Shown here: piece by piece, positions 46,946 to 55,465 of the stretch
How the letters are laid out: each line of letters starts with the position of its first letter
How positions within the stretch are numbered: position 1 is the first letter of the stretch
DNA from: Debaryomyces hansenii CBS767
Lineage: Eukaryota; Ascomycota; Pichiomycetes; Serinales; Debaryomycetaceae
NCBI RefSeq assembly: GCF_000006445.2
Contig: NC_006049.2
Coordinates: forward strand, 434,001 to 498,000
Length of the DNA stretch: 64,000 nt
Reading direction: 5' to 3'
Position numbers and translations under genes: made by a program
The notes under the pieces: model-generated
Databases searched by the model: none
The model's input: only the letters and a program-made list of their open reading frames with translations
Told to the model about the DNA's origin: nothing

Positions 46946-49549
46946 ATGTATGTTTATAAAAGAGATGGACGTAAGGAGCCAGTCCGCTTTGACAAGATCA
47001 CTGCTAGAGTTCAAAGATTATGCTATGGGTTAGACACCACACACGTCGAACCAGTTGCTATCACACAAAGAGTTATTTCTGGGGTTTACCAAGGGGTTAA
47101 CACTATTGAGTTGGACAACTTGGCCGCTGAAACTGCCGCTTATATGACTACGATCCACCCTGACTACGCTATATTGGCAGCCAGAATTGCCGTTTCCAAC
47201 TTGCACAAGCAAACCACCAAGCAATTTTCTCAGGTCAGTAAGGAGTTGTACGAATACGTGAATCCGAAGACAGATTTACACTCACCAATGATTTCCAAAG
47301 ATACGTACGATATTATTCAAGCCAATGCAAATGAGTTGAACTCCGCCATTGTGTTTGACCGTGATTTCAACTACAACTATTTCGGATTCAAGACCTTGGA
47401 AAGATCTTACTTGTTGAGAATCAACGGTAAAGTCGCAGAAAGACCACAACATTTGATTATGAGAGTTGCCGTCGGGATCCATGGTAATGACATCGAAAGA
47501 GTTATCGAATCTTACAACATGATGTCATTAAGATATTTTACCCACGGATCTCCAACTTTATTTAATGCTGGTACTCCTAGCCCACAAATGTCTTCATGTT
47601 TCTTGGTTGCCATGAAGGATGACTCTATAGATGGTATCTATGATACTTTGAAGACATGTGCTTTGATCTCTAAGAGTGCTGGTGGTATTGGTTTACACAT
47701 TCACAACATTCGTTCTACTGGTGCTTATATTGCCGGTACCAATGGTACTTCAAACGGTATCATCCCTATGGTTCGTGTTTTTAACAACACTGCTCGTTAT
47801 GTCGACCAAGGTGGTAACAAAAGACCTGGTGCCTTTGCCCTTTACTTAGAACCTTGGCACGCAGATATTTTCGACTTCATAGATATCAGAAAGAATCACG
47901 GTAAAGAAGAAATTAGAGCTAGAGATTTGTTCCCTGCCTTATGGATTCCTGATTTATTCATGAAAAGAGTTGAACAAAACGGTGACTGGACATTGTTCTC
48001 TCCAAATGAAGCAAAGGGCTTATCAGACGTCTATGGTGATGAATTCGAAGAATTATATACCAAATATGAAAAGGAAAACCGTGGTAGATCTGTTGTTAAG
48101 GCACAAAAATTATGGTACGCCATTTTAGATGCACAAACCGAAACTGGTACTCCATTCATGTTATACAAAGATGCTTGTAACAAAAAGACCAACCAAAAGA
48201 ACTTGGGTATTATTAAATCGTCTAACTTATGTTGTGAAATTGTTGAGTACTCTGCTCCTGATGAAGTAGCTGTTTGTAACTTGGCTTCCATTGCTTTACC
48301 AGCATTTGTTGATAAAAACAACACCACAAGTTGGTATGATTTTGAAAAGTTGCATGAAGTTACTAAGGTTGTGACTCGTAACTTGAACAGAATTATTGAC
48401 CGTAACTACTACCCAGTTCCGGAAGCTAGAAACTCTAATATGAGAAATAGACCAATTGCTTTAGGTGTCCAAGGTTTAGCCGATGCATTTATGGCATTAA
48501 GATTACCATTCGACTCTCAAGAAGCCAAGGAATTAAACACTCAAATTTTCGAAACAATTTATCACGGTGCTGTCGAAGCATCCATTGAATTGGCTGAAAT
48601 TGAAGGACCATACCAAACTTATGAAGGATCTCCAGCTTCTAAGGGTATTTTACAATTTGACTTATGGGAAAGAAAGCCAACTGAATTATGGGACTGGGAT
48701 ACCTTAAAACAAAAATTAGCTAAGCATGGCATCAGAAATTCCTTGTTAGTTGCTCCAATGCCAACTGCGTCAACCTCTCAAATCTTGGGTTACAATGAAT
48801 GTTTCGAACCATACACTTCAAATATTTACTCCAGAAGAGTTTTGGCTGGTGAATTCCAAATTGTTAACCCATACTTATTACGTGATTTGGTTGATTTAGG
48901 TATCTGGAATGATGATATGAAAAATAACATTATCTCTAATAACGGTTCTATTCAAACCTTACCTAACATTCCAGATGAATTAAAGGCTTTATATAAAACT
49001 GTCTGGGAAATTTCCCAAAAGCATATTATTGACATGGCTGCAGACAGAGCTGCATTCATTGATCAATCACAATCTTTAAATATTCACATCAAGGACCCAA
49101 CTATGGGTAAATTAACCTCAATGCATTTCTATGGTTGGAAGAAAGGTTTGAAGACTGGTATGTACTACTTAAGAACTCAAGCTGCTGCTGCTGCCATTCA
49201 GTTTACTGTCGACCAAAACTCGGTTAATAATGCTTCTAAGACTATTGCTTCATTAGAGAAATTAAACCAAAGAAAATATATTGCTAAGTCAGTTTCTAGC
49301 ACTAACGACTCAGGTGTCTCTACTGAGCCAACATCGTTAGAGAATTCTGTTGCTGATTTAAAAATTTCAGACAACTCGAATACCCCTAAGAACGACAACC
49401 CCGTTGAATCAACTGAATCTACTGAATCTACTGAATCCACTGAATCCACTGAACCAGCTGAAGGCCAAGATGCTGGTGATATATACAGTTCAAAGGTTAT
49501 TGCATGTGCTATTGATAATCCAGAATCATGTACTATGTGTTCCGGTTAA
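46946..49549 (+). CDS. RNR1: Ribonucleotide reductase large subunit Rnr1
   Basis: An 867-residue class Ia large subunit (S. cerevisiae 888). It has the N-terminal ATP cone ([18 protein letters not shown]), the catalytic barrel with [29 protein letters not shown] and [19 protein letters not shown], and a C-terminal redox tail ending SCTMCSG. The shuttle cysteines are Cys862 and Cys865. The linker before the tail holds five 9-bp repeats encoding EST. Rnr1 reduces ribonucleoside diphosphates, partnered by Rnr2/Rnr4, and is the main control point for dNTP supply. The MCB cluster upstream fits S-phase expression. Codon choice is strongly biased, as expected for an abundant protein. Confidence 0.98.
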   Translation: MYVYKRDGRKEPVRFDKITARVQRLCYGLDTTHVEPVAITQRVISGVYQGVNTIELDNLAAETAAYMTTIHPDYAILAARIAVSNLHKQTTKQFSQVSKELYEYVNPKTDLHSPMISKDTYDIIQANANELNSAIVFDRDFNYNYFGFKTLERSYLLRINGKVAERPQHLIMRVAVGIHGNDIERVIESYNMMSLRYFTHGSPTLFNAGTPSPQMSSCFLVAMKDDSIDGIYDTLKTCALISKSAGGIGLHIHNIRSTGAYIAGTNGTSNGIIPMVRVFNNTARYVDQGGNKRPGAFALYLEPWHADIFDFIDIRKNHGKEEIRARDLFPALWIPDLFMKRVEQNGDWTLFSPNEAKGLSDVYGDEFEELYTKYEKENRGRSVVKAQKLWYAILDAQTETGTPFMLYKDACNKKTNQKNLGIIKSSNLCCEIVEYSAPDEVAVCNLASIALPAFVDKNNTTSWYDFEKLHEVTKVVTRNLNRIIDRNYYPVPEARNSNMRNRPIALGVQGLADAFMALRLPFDSQEAKELNTQIFETIYHGAVEASIELAEIEGPYQTYEGSPASKGILQFDLWERKPTELWDWDTLKQKLAKHGIRNSLLVAPMPTASTSQILGYNECFEPYTSNIYSRRVLAGEFQIVNPYLLRDLVDLGIWNDDMKNNIISNNGSIQTLPNIPDELKALYKTVWEISQKHIIDMAADRAAFIDQSQSLNIHIKDPTMGKLTSMHFYGWKKGLKTGMYYLRTQAAAAAIQFTVDQNSVNNASKTIASLEKLNQRKYIAKSVSSTNDSGVSTEPTSLENSVADLKISDNSNTPKNDNPVESTESTESTESTESTEPAEGQDAGDIYSSKVIACAIDNPESCTMCSG
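49406..49450 (+). repeat. Five 9-bp units encoding EST in the RNR1 tail linker
   Basis: Units GAATCAACT, GAATCTACT (twice) and GAATCCACT (twice) run from 49406 to 49450, followed by a diverged GAACCAGCT. They encode EST five times. The units differ only at third codon positions, so the repeat is old enough to have synonymous changes and is conserved at protein level. Confidence 0.9.
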
Positions 49550-49941
49550 GCCATATTAGGTATAGTACACTTTACCTTTTTTGTATATTACTATGTTTCT
49601 TATTTAATTATTGTTTAAAGTTTGTTGTTGGGTAATAATTTCTTTTAATTAGTTTTAACGTTTTTATATCACAGGTAGCTTAATGCCACCTTAATAAATA
49701 AAGTATAAAAATATATTGTGGGCTATCTTTTATCTAGATAGACGACATCGTTGAGATGCCGATAGTTGCGACAAAATAGCCGTCTACAAAGTAATATTTT
49801 AATAAATACCCATTAATCATCATAATATTATATTTTAACCAAATCATTCGTCAAATGTACAATTTGAAAAGTAGTCCTTGTTCTAATAATAATCAAAGAT
49901 AACGCATACGACCATATCCCACAAATAGAGAATATAGTTTT
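49550..49941. other. Intergenic region after RNR1 with a foldable segment
   Basis: 392 bp, the RNR1 3' end and the LCCL-gene promoter. The segment 49721-49786 can fold: TAGACG (49739-49744) pairs with CGTCTA (49781-49786), inside it ATCG (49747-49750) pairs with CGAT (49760-49763), and a competing GGCTAT (49721-49726)/ATAGCC (49776-49781) pairing exists. No tRNA or snoRNA family was recognised. Confidence 0.4.
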
Positions 49942-51993
49942 ATGACGCAGATAACAGATCCTGAAATATCTGGAGCCACAAATGAAGATATAGTCCTCGA
50001 TACATTTCTGGATAATCGTTCAACTATGGATCCGGATGACGATAGTTCAGATCCAATTCGAATAATCGATCAGGAAACTGAATTTTTCTTTGACGATTCG
50101 ATCAAAGGAAAATTGAAGCAATTTTTTTATAAACTATGGAATGGTCCTACAGTTCCAGAAGACAACCCACCACGCCGGATTCAAGTGTTTTTGAAGATGG
50201 AGGAATTTCCTGAAAGATTCAACAAAGGTATTTCGAAGGCTCTCCGAATCACAGGACTCATATTATACTTGAGTCTTTGGTTTTTAGTATGCTATCGCAT
50301 TTTGCTTCCATATATGACTATTCCGCCAGGTATGTCAAATAATCCAGATGTGACTGTGATTCCACTATCATGCCAATCACAATCTCACTTTTGGAGAGGT
50401 AAAAATGCTGCTTGTGGATTAGATGGTGAATTATGCCCATCATTCGATGGAGATGAAAAAGAGATAATATTTAGGTGCCCAGCACTTTGTGATAGGAGCA
50501 GTTGGACCTATTCTTTGATTCCTATTGGTGACCAACGTATTAAATATAGAGGGTATTTCGTAGGTGGTGGTGAAGATCCTGATTCACATGCTGAAATATT
50601 AACAAAACCATATAGAGCAGACTCGTATCCGTGTGGTGCAGCTGTCCATGCTGGTGTCGTATCGCCATTTTTTGGAGGGTGTGCCAGAATATCTTACTCA
50701 AATAATGGTGAGCTGTATTTTCCTTCTACTTCAGGTCATTATGGAGTTGGTGAATCTATTCCATTCTTATCATTTTTTCAATCGTCTTATTTTTTCAAGA
50801 AACTAGTAAGTGGTACTGGCAGCTCTGGTGGCTATTCTCATTGCTATGATCCGAGACTATTAGTGTTGGTTATTAATATTATTTTAGGCCTACCAATTGT
50901 CTATTTGGCAAGTGGAGCAACCATGTTTTGGATCATAAATTTCGTTGGCTTTTGGACGATATGCTTAGCCACTGATCCACCATATACGGTAAATGCCAGT
51001 GACCATGATAGTTTTGCAAATCTACTTTCAATTGGTCTAGAGAGATTTTTACCGTCCTCGTTCATTTTGTACGTCTTGTGGCATTCATCTGCTAAACGAA
51101 CCTTGTCTGACCCACCACCAGATATAGACGCAAAACCGTCACCACTAAGTAGGCTCATTTTATGGTATCCGCTCTTCTGGCTTGGCGTTTTGAATAATAT
51201 TACGTTTGACAGGTTACCAGTGGATAGGTTGACCATTCTGGATCTCAAGGAACAAGCGGGAGCTTTAATAGCGGTGACATCTATTATAACTACGATAGGC
51301 ACATGTGCCGTTATACAAGCGTACAAGATCTGGCTATCTGGTAGGTTTAGAAAATACTTGGTTATTTATGTTTCCTTTATCCTTGGATTAGTTTTTCTTG
51401 GACAATTACCTGGTTTAAGCTTACGTATACATCATTACATATTGGCAATGCTTCTAATCCCTGGCTGTGCAACAAGAGGAAGAACAGCATTAGCGTTCCA
51501 AGGCATTTTATTAGGATTATTTCTTTCGGGATCTTCAAGGTGGGGCTTGGCTTCAATTGCAGAAACTGTAGATTCCTTGAAAAGAGATGACCCAAGAGGA
51601 AAGATTCTTCCTCCTGAATTTACTGGATTCAATGTCACCTCTGGGATTTTGAACTGGAAATTCGCTGATGATTCATCGATGAGTTCGATAGAAAAAACAA
51701 TAAATAGTAAATTCAACGGAGTTTCTTTACTTATAAACGATATAGAACGTTACGTTGACAAACGAAAAGAATCGTTGAACTTGATAGATTTATTTAAAAA
51801 ATCAACTGATTTAAAGGACTCTATAAAGAATGCCTTAAAGCAGGGCTATAAAGATAAAGACGGAAACATTCTCATGTATCTACGGATTGGAAAAAAAGTG
51901 TTAGGAAGTGAAGTTTATAGCGATTTCTCTAATGCTGGTATACTTAAATGGCCTAGTGGCGAATTTACTAAACCCCAACCCGGTGTAACTTAA
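49942..51993 (+). CDS. LCCL-domain multi-span membrane protein
   Basis: A 683-residue protein. A polar N-terminus of about 100 residues is followed by one membrane segment (about 100-122, ALRITGLILYLSLWFLVCY). A cysteine-rich extracytoplasmic LCCL domain comes next (about 153-253: GEDPDSHAEILTKPYR, then YPCGAAVHAGVVSPFFGGCARI). Six or so further membrane segments run between about 300 and 530, and a soluble tail ends it. The YPCG-AAVHAG motif defines LCCL domains, known from cochlin and Limulus factor C. Fungal LCCL membrane proteins are widespread but their function is not known, and S. cerevisiae has none that I can name. The domain placement suggests a sensor or transporter-like role, which is speculation. 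Confidence 0.75.
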   Translation: MTQITDPEISGATNEDIVLDTFLDNRSTMDPDDDSSDPIRIIDQETEFFFDDSIKGKLKQFFYKLWNGPTVPEDNPPRRIQVFLKMEEFPERFNKGISKALRITGLILYLSLWFLVCYRILLPYMTIPPGMSNNPDVTVIPLSCQSQSHFWRGKNAACGLDGELCPSFDGDEKEIIFRCPALCDRSSWTYSLIPIGDQRIKYRGYFVGGGEDPDSHAEILTKPYRADSYPCGAAVHAGVVSPFFGGCARISYSNNGELYFPSTSGHYGVGESIPFLSFFQSSYFFKKLVSGTGSSGGYSHCYDPRLLVLVINIILGLPIVYLASGATMFWIINFVGFWTICLATDPPYTVNASDHDSFANLLSIGLERFLPSSFILYVLWHSSAKRTLSDPPPDIDAKPSPLSRLILWYPLFWLGVLNNITFDRLPVDRLTILDLKEQAGALIAVTSIITTIGTCAVIQAYKIWLSGRFRKYLVIYVSFILGLVFLGQLPGLSLRIHHYILAMLLIPGCATRGRTALAFQGILLGLFLSGSSRWGLASIAETVDSLKRDDPRGKILPPEFTGFNVTSGILNWKFADDSSMSSIEKTINSKFNGVSLLINDIERYVDKRKESLNLIDLFKKSTDLKDSIKNALKQGYKDKDGNILMYLRIGKKVLGSEVYSDFSNAGILKWPSGEFTKPQPGVT

Positions 51994-52092
51994 GTATCTA
52001 CAATTACTATATTATATATAAATCATTTAGACATGTATCAGCAACAACAATAGATCGTATCATGTGATCTTTGTAAAATTATAGCTGCTAAT

Positions 52093-54480
52093 ATGAACTT
52101 TTTTGATATGAATACTAATAAGCATAGATCAACATCACAAGCGATGCTAACTAAAGTAAGGTTACAAGTGTTTTCTACATCTGCTTCTAGCAAACTTAAT
52201 TCTATAGGACCCAGATTATGGACTTATAGAAGCTATTCTACAAGCAATTCACCTTCCAACAATATTTCAAGACCGCAAGTGAAATGGTTCTATGCTACAG
52301 ATGTTCCCAATTCGAAGCCTACTTGGCATAATTACACCAAGACAAATGAACCAAAAAAGTTTATTCCCTTCTCGGATTATGATTCGACCAGATTAGAGAA
52401 ACGATATCAAAAATATAATTCCGATACAAAGCAAATAGATAATAAAGAACTGCCTAAGCTGAATCACGGATTGGTTGAAGTCAATGAGGATAAGCTCTTT
52501 CAGGTCGATTTGAAAAATTTTGATTTATCCCCGGTGTACTGGGATGGGCCAGTTTATGAAGTTCGTCGTGGTACTTGGTTCAACTCTGATGGTATTCCAT
52601 TAGGTGCGAAGTTGTCTCATCAAATTGAAGAGGGATACCGCTACAGGAAGGCTTTCACGTTTGGAGAAGAAGGACCTAGCGAAAAGCAAGTAGAAGAATC
52701 GAAAGATAAGGTCGCTAAGTTTAATGCAAAGGTAGAAAAAGAAGGAAAACCTGAAATGGCACTCGAGATTGATTTTGACAAAGAAAAGGATACGTTTGGT
52801 TTAGACAACGGTCAAGTAGTCTTATTCTGTAACGCAAAGGAAGCAGTATTATTCCCGTCTTCGTTTGATAGCAATTTTCAACTTGGTGTAATTCGTAGTT
52901 TTGGAACAAGTTCTGGCTCTTTGATATCAGTTGAGAAAATACAGCGTGGATATACGGATGATTTACATGAAACTGTTTTCGATAATTTAACCACAAATCC
53001 TATCCCTGGATTAACTGATTTCTTCCAAAATGAGATTACTAATGCCTTTCATCCAAATGATACAGAGGCTGAGAAAAACACAGATACTAAAGAGGAACCC
53101 GAAAACACTACAGCCGACCAAGACAAGCAAATGAAACATATGCTTGAATCAGATTTCGATCATGATACTACCCCATTGAGTTCCGAGAGAGAAGTTGATC
53201 ATCTTGTATTATGTATTCATGGGATCGGTCAGATATTAGGGCACAAGTATGAATCGGTTAATTTTGTTCATAGTATTAACGTTCTTAGAAATACTATGAA
53301 GGAAGTCTATCAACATGATAAAGGCTACCAAGAGATTGCCTATCCTGAACATAAACAAAGTGATGAAAACAAGAATACAAATAATAGAATCCAAATCTTG
53401 CCTATATCTTGGAGACATAAAATTGACTTTCATCCTCAGACTAGTTTAAAATCCTATGATGAGAATGGTAAATTAAGGCTACCAAGCTTAGCCCAAATAA
53501 GTGTTGATGGTGTTAAATCGCTTAGAAATATTTTAGGTGATGTTGTCTTGGATATTTTACTCTATTATGAGCCAAAGTATATTAACCAAATTACAAAAGT
53601 TGTCACAGAAGAACTTAATCGTGTTTATGTCCTTTATATGGAAAAAAATCCTAATTTTAAAGGGAAAGTGCACATTATGGGACATTCGTTAGGATCTGTC
53701 ATCTCGTTTGATATTTTAAGTTCACAGCCTAATGATAAACCTAAAAACTCCAACCTGGAAAAGGACTTGATGTTTGATGTTGACGATTTATTTTGTGTTG
53801 GTTCACCTATTGGTGTGTTCAAGCTATTGGGACAAACTAATATAAAGCCACGTTCGCTTTTACCAAGCGATTATGATGCAAGCCAAAAGAATACATTTGC
53901 TTCCCCAAAGTGTTCTAATTTGTATAATATTTTTCACCCCTGTGATCCTATAGGGTACAGAATGGAGCCATTAATTAATCCTGAATTTTCGAACTTCAAA
54001 CCTGAATTGGTTCCATTCGCTGTTAAGGGCTTGAACACGCAAATAAAGGAATTGGCACACTTTAGCGAAGAAATTCAAGAGAAATTATTACGAGCCTCGA
54101 GTTGGTTTAACAGGGGAAATAATACTGATAAGAAAAAAACCGAAGAAGTTAAGAGCATAGAAGAAACAGCGTCAGAAGAGAATGCTTTGGATGATATTTT
54201 ATTTAGTCTTGCAAAATCTGATAAGAGAGATGATAATAAAAGAAAGCCTAGGAAGACAGAGATGAACGACGAGGATTTGGCTACTTTGACTGAAATAAAC
54301 AAGAATGGGAGAGTTGATTACAGCTTGCCTATGGGGGTTTTTGATTTCTCTTTAGTGTCTGCAATTAGTGCACATATTTCCTATTTCGAAGATAAGGACA
54401 CCGCTGGCTTTATAATGAAGCAATTATTACTATCAAGGTCTAAGCCAGTTGAGTTAAAATCGGTCTCCTTATATAAATAA
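52093..54480 (+). CDS. DDL1: DDHD-domain phospholipase A1, Ddl1 type
   Basis: A 795-residue protein (S. cerevisiae Ddl1/YOR022C 715). It has a mitochondrial-type leader rich in Ser, Arg and Lys (best from the Met at 52144, MLTKVRLQVFSTSASSK). The lipase region shows LVLCIHGIGQILG and the nucleophile GHSLGS with Ser532. The DDHD domain contains FHPCDPIGYRMEPL and ends with DYSLPMGVFDFSLVSAISAH. Ddl1 removes acyl chains from cardiolipin, phosphatidylethanolamine and others in mitochondria. Three in-frame ATGs (52093, 52120 and 52144) precede the leader, so the true start is uncertain. It converges with SFM1, 40 bp apart. Confidence 0.9.
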   Translation: MNFFDMNTNKHRSTSQAMLTKVRLQVFSTSASSKLNSIGPRLWTYRSYSTSNSPSNNISRPQVKWFYATDVPNSKPTWHNYTKTNEPKKFIPFSDYDSTRLEKRYQKYNSDTKQIDNKELPKLNHGLVEVNEDKLFQVDLKNFDLSPVYWDGPVYEVRRGTWFNSDGIPLGAKLSHQIEEGYRYRKAFTFGEEGPSEKQVEESKDKVAKFNAKVEKEGKPEMALEIDFDKEKDTFGLDNGQVVLFCNAKEAVLFPSSFDSNFQLGVIRSFGTSSGSLISVEKIQRGYTDDLHETVFDNLTTNPIPGLTDFFQNEITNAFHPNDTEAEKNTDTKEEPENTTADQDKQMKHMLESDFDHDTTPLSSEREVDHLVLCIHGIGQILGHKYESVNFVHSINVLRNTMKEVYQHDKGYQEIAYPEHKQSDENKNTNNRIQILPISWRHKIDFHPQTSLKSYDENGKLRLPSLAQISVDGVKSLRNILGDVVLDILLYYEPKYINQITKVVTEELNRVYVLYMEKNPNFKGKVHIMGHSLGSVISFDILSSQPNDKPKNSNLEKDLMFDVDDLFCVGSPIGVFKLLGQTNIKPRSLLPSDYDASQKNTFASPKCSNLYNIFHPCDPIGYRMEPLINPEFSNFKPELVPFAVKGLNTQIKELAHFSEEIQEKLLRASSWFNRGNNTDKKKTEEVKSIEETASEENALDDILFSLAKSDKRDDNKRKPRKTEMNDEDLATLTEINKNGRVDYSLPMGVFDFSLVSAISAHISYFEDKDTAGFIMKQLLLSRSKPVELKSVSLYK

Positions 54481-54520
54481 TTATCTAAGCTTAATTTATA
54501 AAGTAATGTACATTAGATAT

Positions 54521-55144
54521 TTATTCTATTAATAAATCGTCAATACTTTGTTCTGCATCGTGTTTAATTAGTTCCAACATTCCTTCTGGTAATATTGGAG
54601 CATCATCTTTACCAACGATATATCTGAACGGCATTTCTGTAGCTTCGTATTTATTATATCTTATTTCTGGGTAGTCTAAAAACTCAATACTTTCAAACTT
54701 AACTTGATCTTTAACAATTTTCTGAGTAGTTCTGATAGCTGTATCAGTTGTCATTTGCAAACTTCCTAATCTCCTTCCAGCTAACCCGTACTTCTTTCTC
54801 AAGATTCCTGTTCTATCAATTCTAGGATGAGAACCTAAAATTCCTCCAAATACAAAATAATCAAATTCTTTATTATCTTCTGGCACTAACTCAACCTCAG
54901 CTGCTGGATCTAATAAGCAAATCTTGGATTTTTCGATATTACCACCATCTATATTTATGCATTCTTCTGTAGTCCATTGCAATCCTAAGTCTATAAGTCT
55001 AGATGGGATATCCTTCTCAGTGATTGAAGAAGGTAACGACGTCAATATCAAATTTTCTTTGCCTACTTCCCTGATTATTTGAGAATATTCCAATATAACC
55101 CATTCGGAGAAGCCTTCCTCCATATGTTCTATCACGTACTTCAT
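54521..55144 (-). CDS. SFM1: SPOUT-family protein arginine methyltransferase Sfm1
   Basis: A 207-residue protein (S. cerevisiae YOR021C 213). It starts MKYVIEHMEEGFSEWVILEY, as in Sfm1. The knotted SAM-binding C-terminal part shows the conserved FGGILGSHPRIDRTGILRK and RRLGSLQMTTDTAIRTT blocks, then PFRYIVGKD. Sfm1 methylates ribosomal protein Rps3 at an arginine and is an unusual SPOUT enzyme acting on protein rather than RNA. It neighbours DDL1, as in S. cerevisiae, but the two are convergent here. A run of 13 T residues (55183-55195) sits about 40-50 bp upstream of the ATG and fits a poly(dA:dT) promoter element. Confidence 0.93.
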   Translation of the reverse strand: MKYVIEHMEEGFSEWVILEYSQIIREVGKENLILTSLPSSITEKDIPSRLIDLGLQWTTEECINIDGGNIEKSKICLLDPAAEVELVPEDNKEFDYFVFGGILGSHPRIDRTGILRKKYGLAGRRLGSLQMTTDTAIRTTQKIVKDQVKFESIEFLDYPEIRYNKYEATEMPFRYIVGKDDAPILPEGMLELIKHDAEQSIDDLLIE

Positions 55145-55465
55145 TATTGTTGAGATTAGTATTATATGATTTCAATATTGAATTTTTTTTTTTTTCACTT
55201 TTTTGTCAATTCATGAGGACACACAAAAATGCTGCAAAAAGCGGCCATTCATACATGTCTATTGCAATATCTCTTAAATAATCAATTAGGAAGCTGGTCA
55301 ACCTGATTGATATACTTTCAGAAAGATAATACCCTTTAATGAGGATCAGATTAAGGGCAAGCGAATACTGAGTAAGCTAGAATTTCGGAAAATGTTTATA
55401 TATTGCAAAAATACGATAAATACACTAGAAATAACAAAGAACATGAATATATATGCAAAATAAAA
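55145..55465. promoter_or_regulatory. SFM1 promoter and amine-oxidase 3' flank
   Basis: 321 bp with no coding frame of note. It holds the T13 tract at 55183-55195 close to the SFM1 start. The remainder is AT-rich and otherwise unremarkable. Confidence 0.4.
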
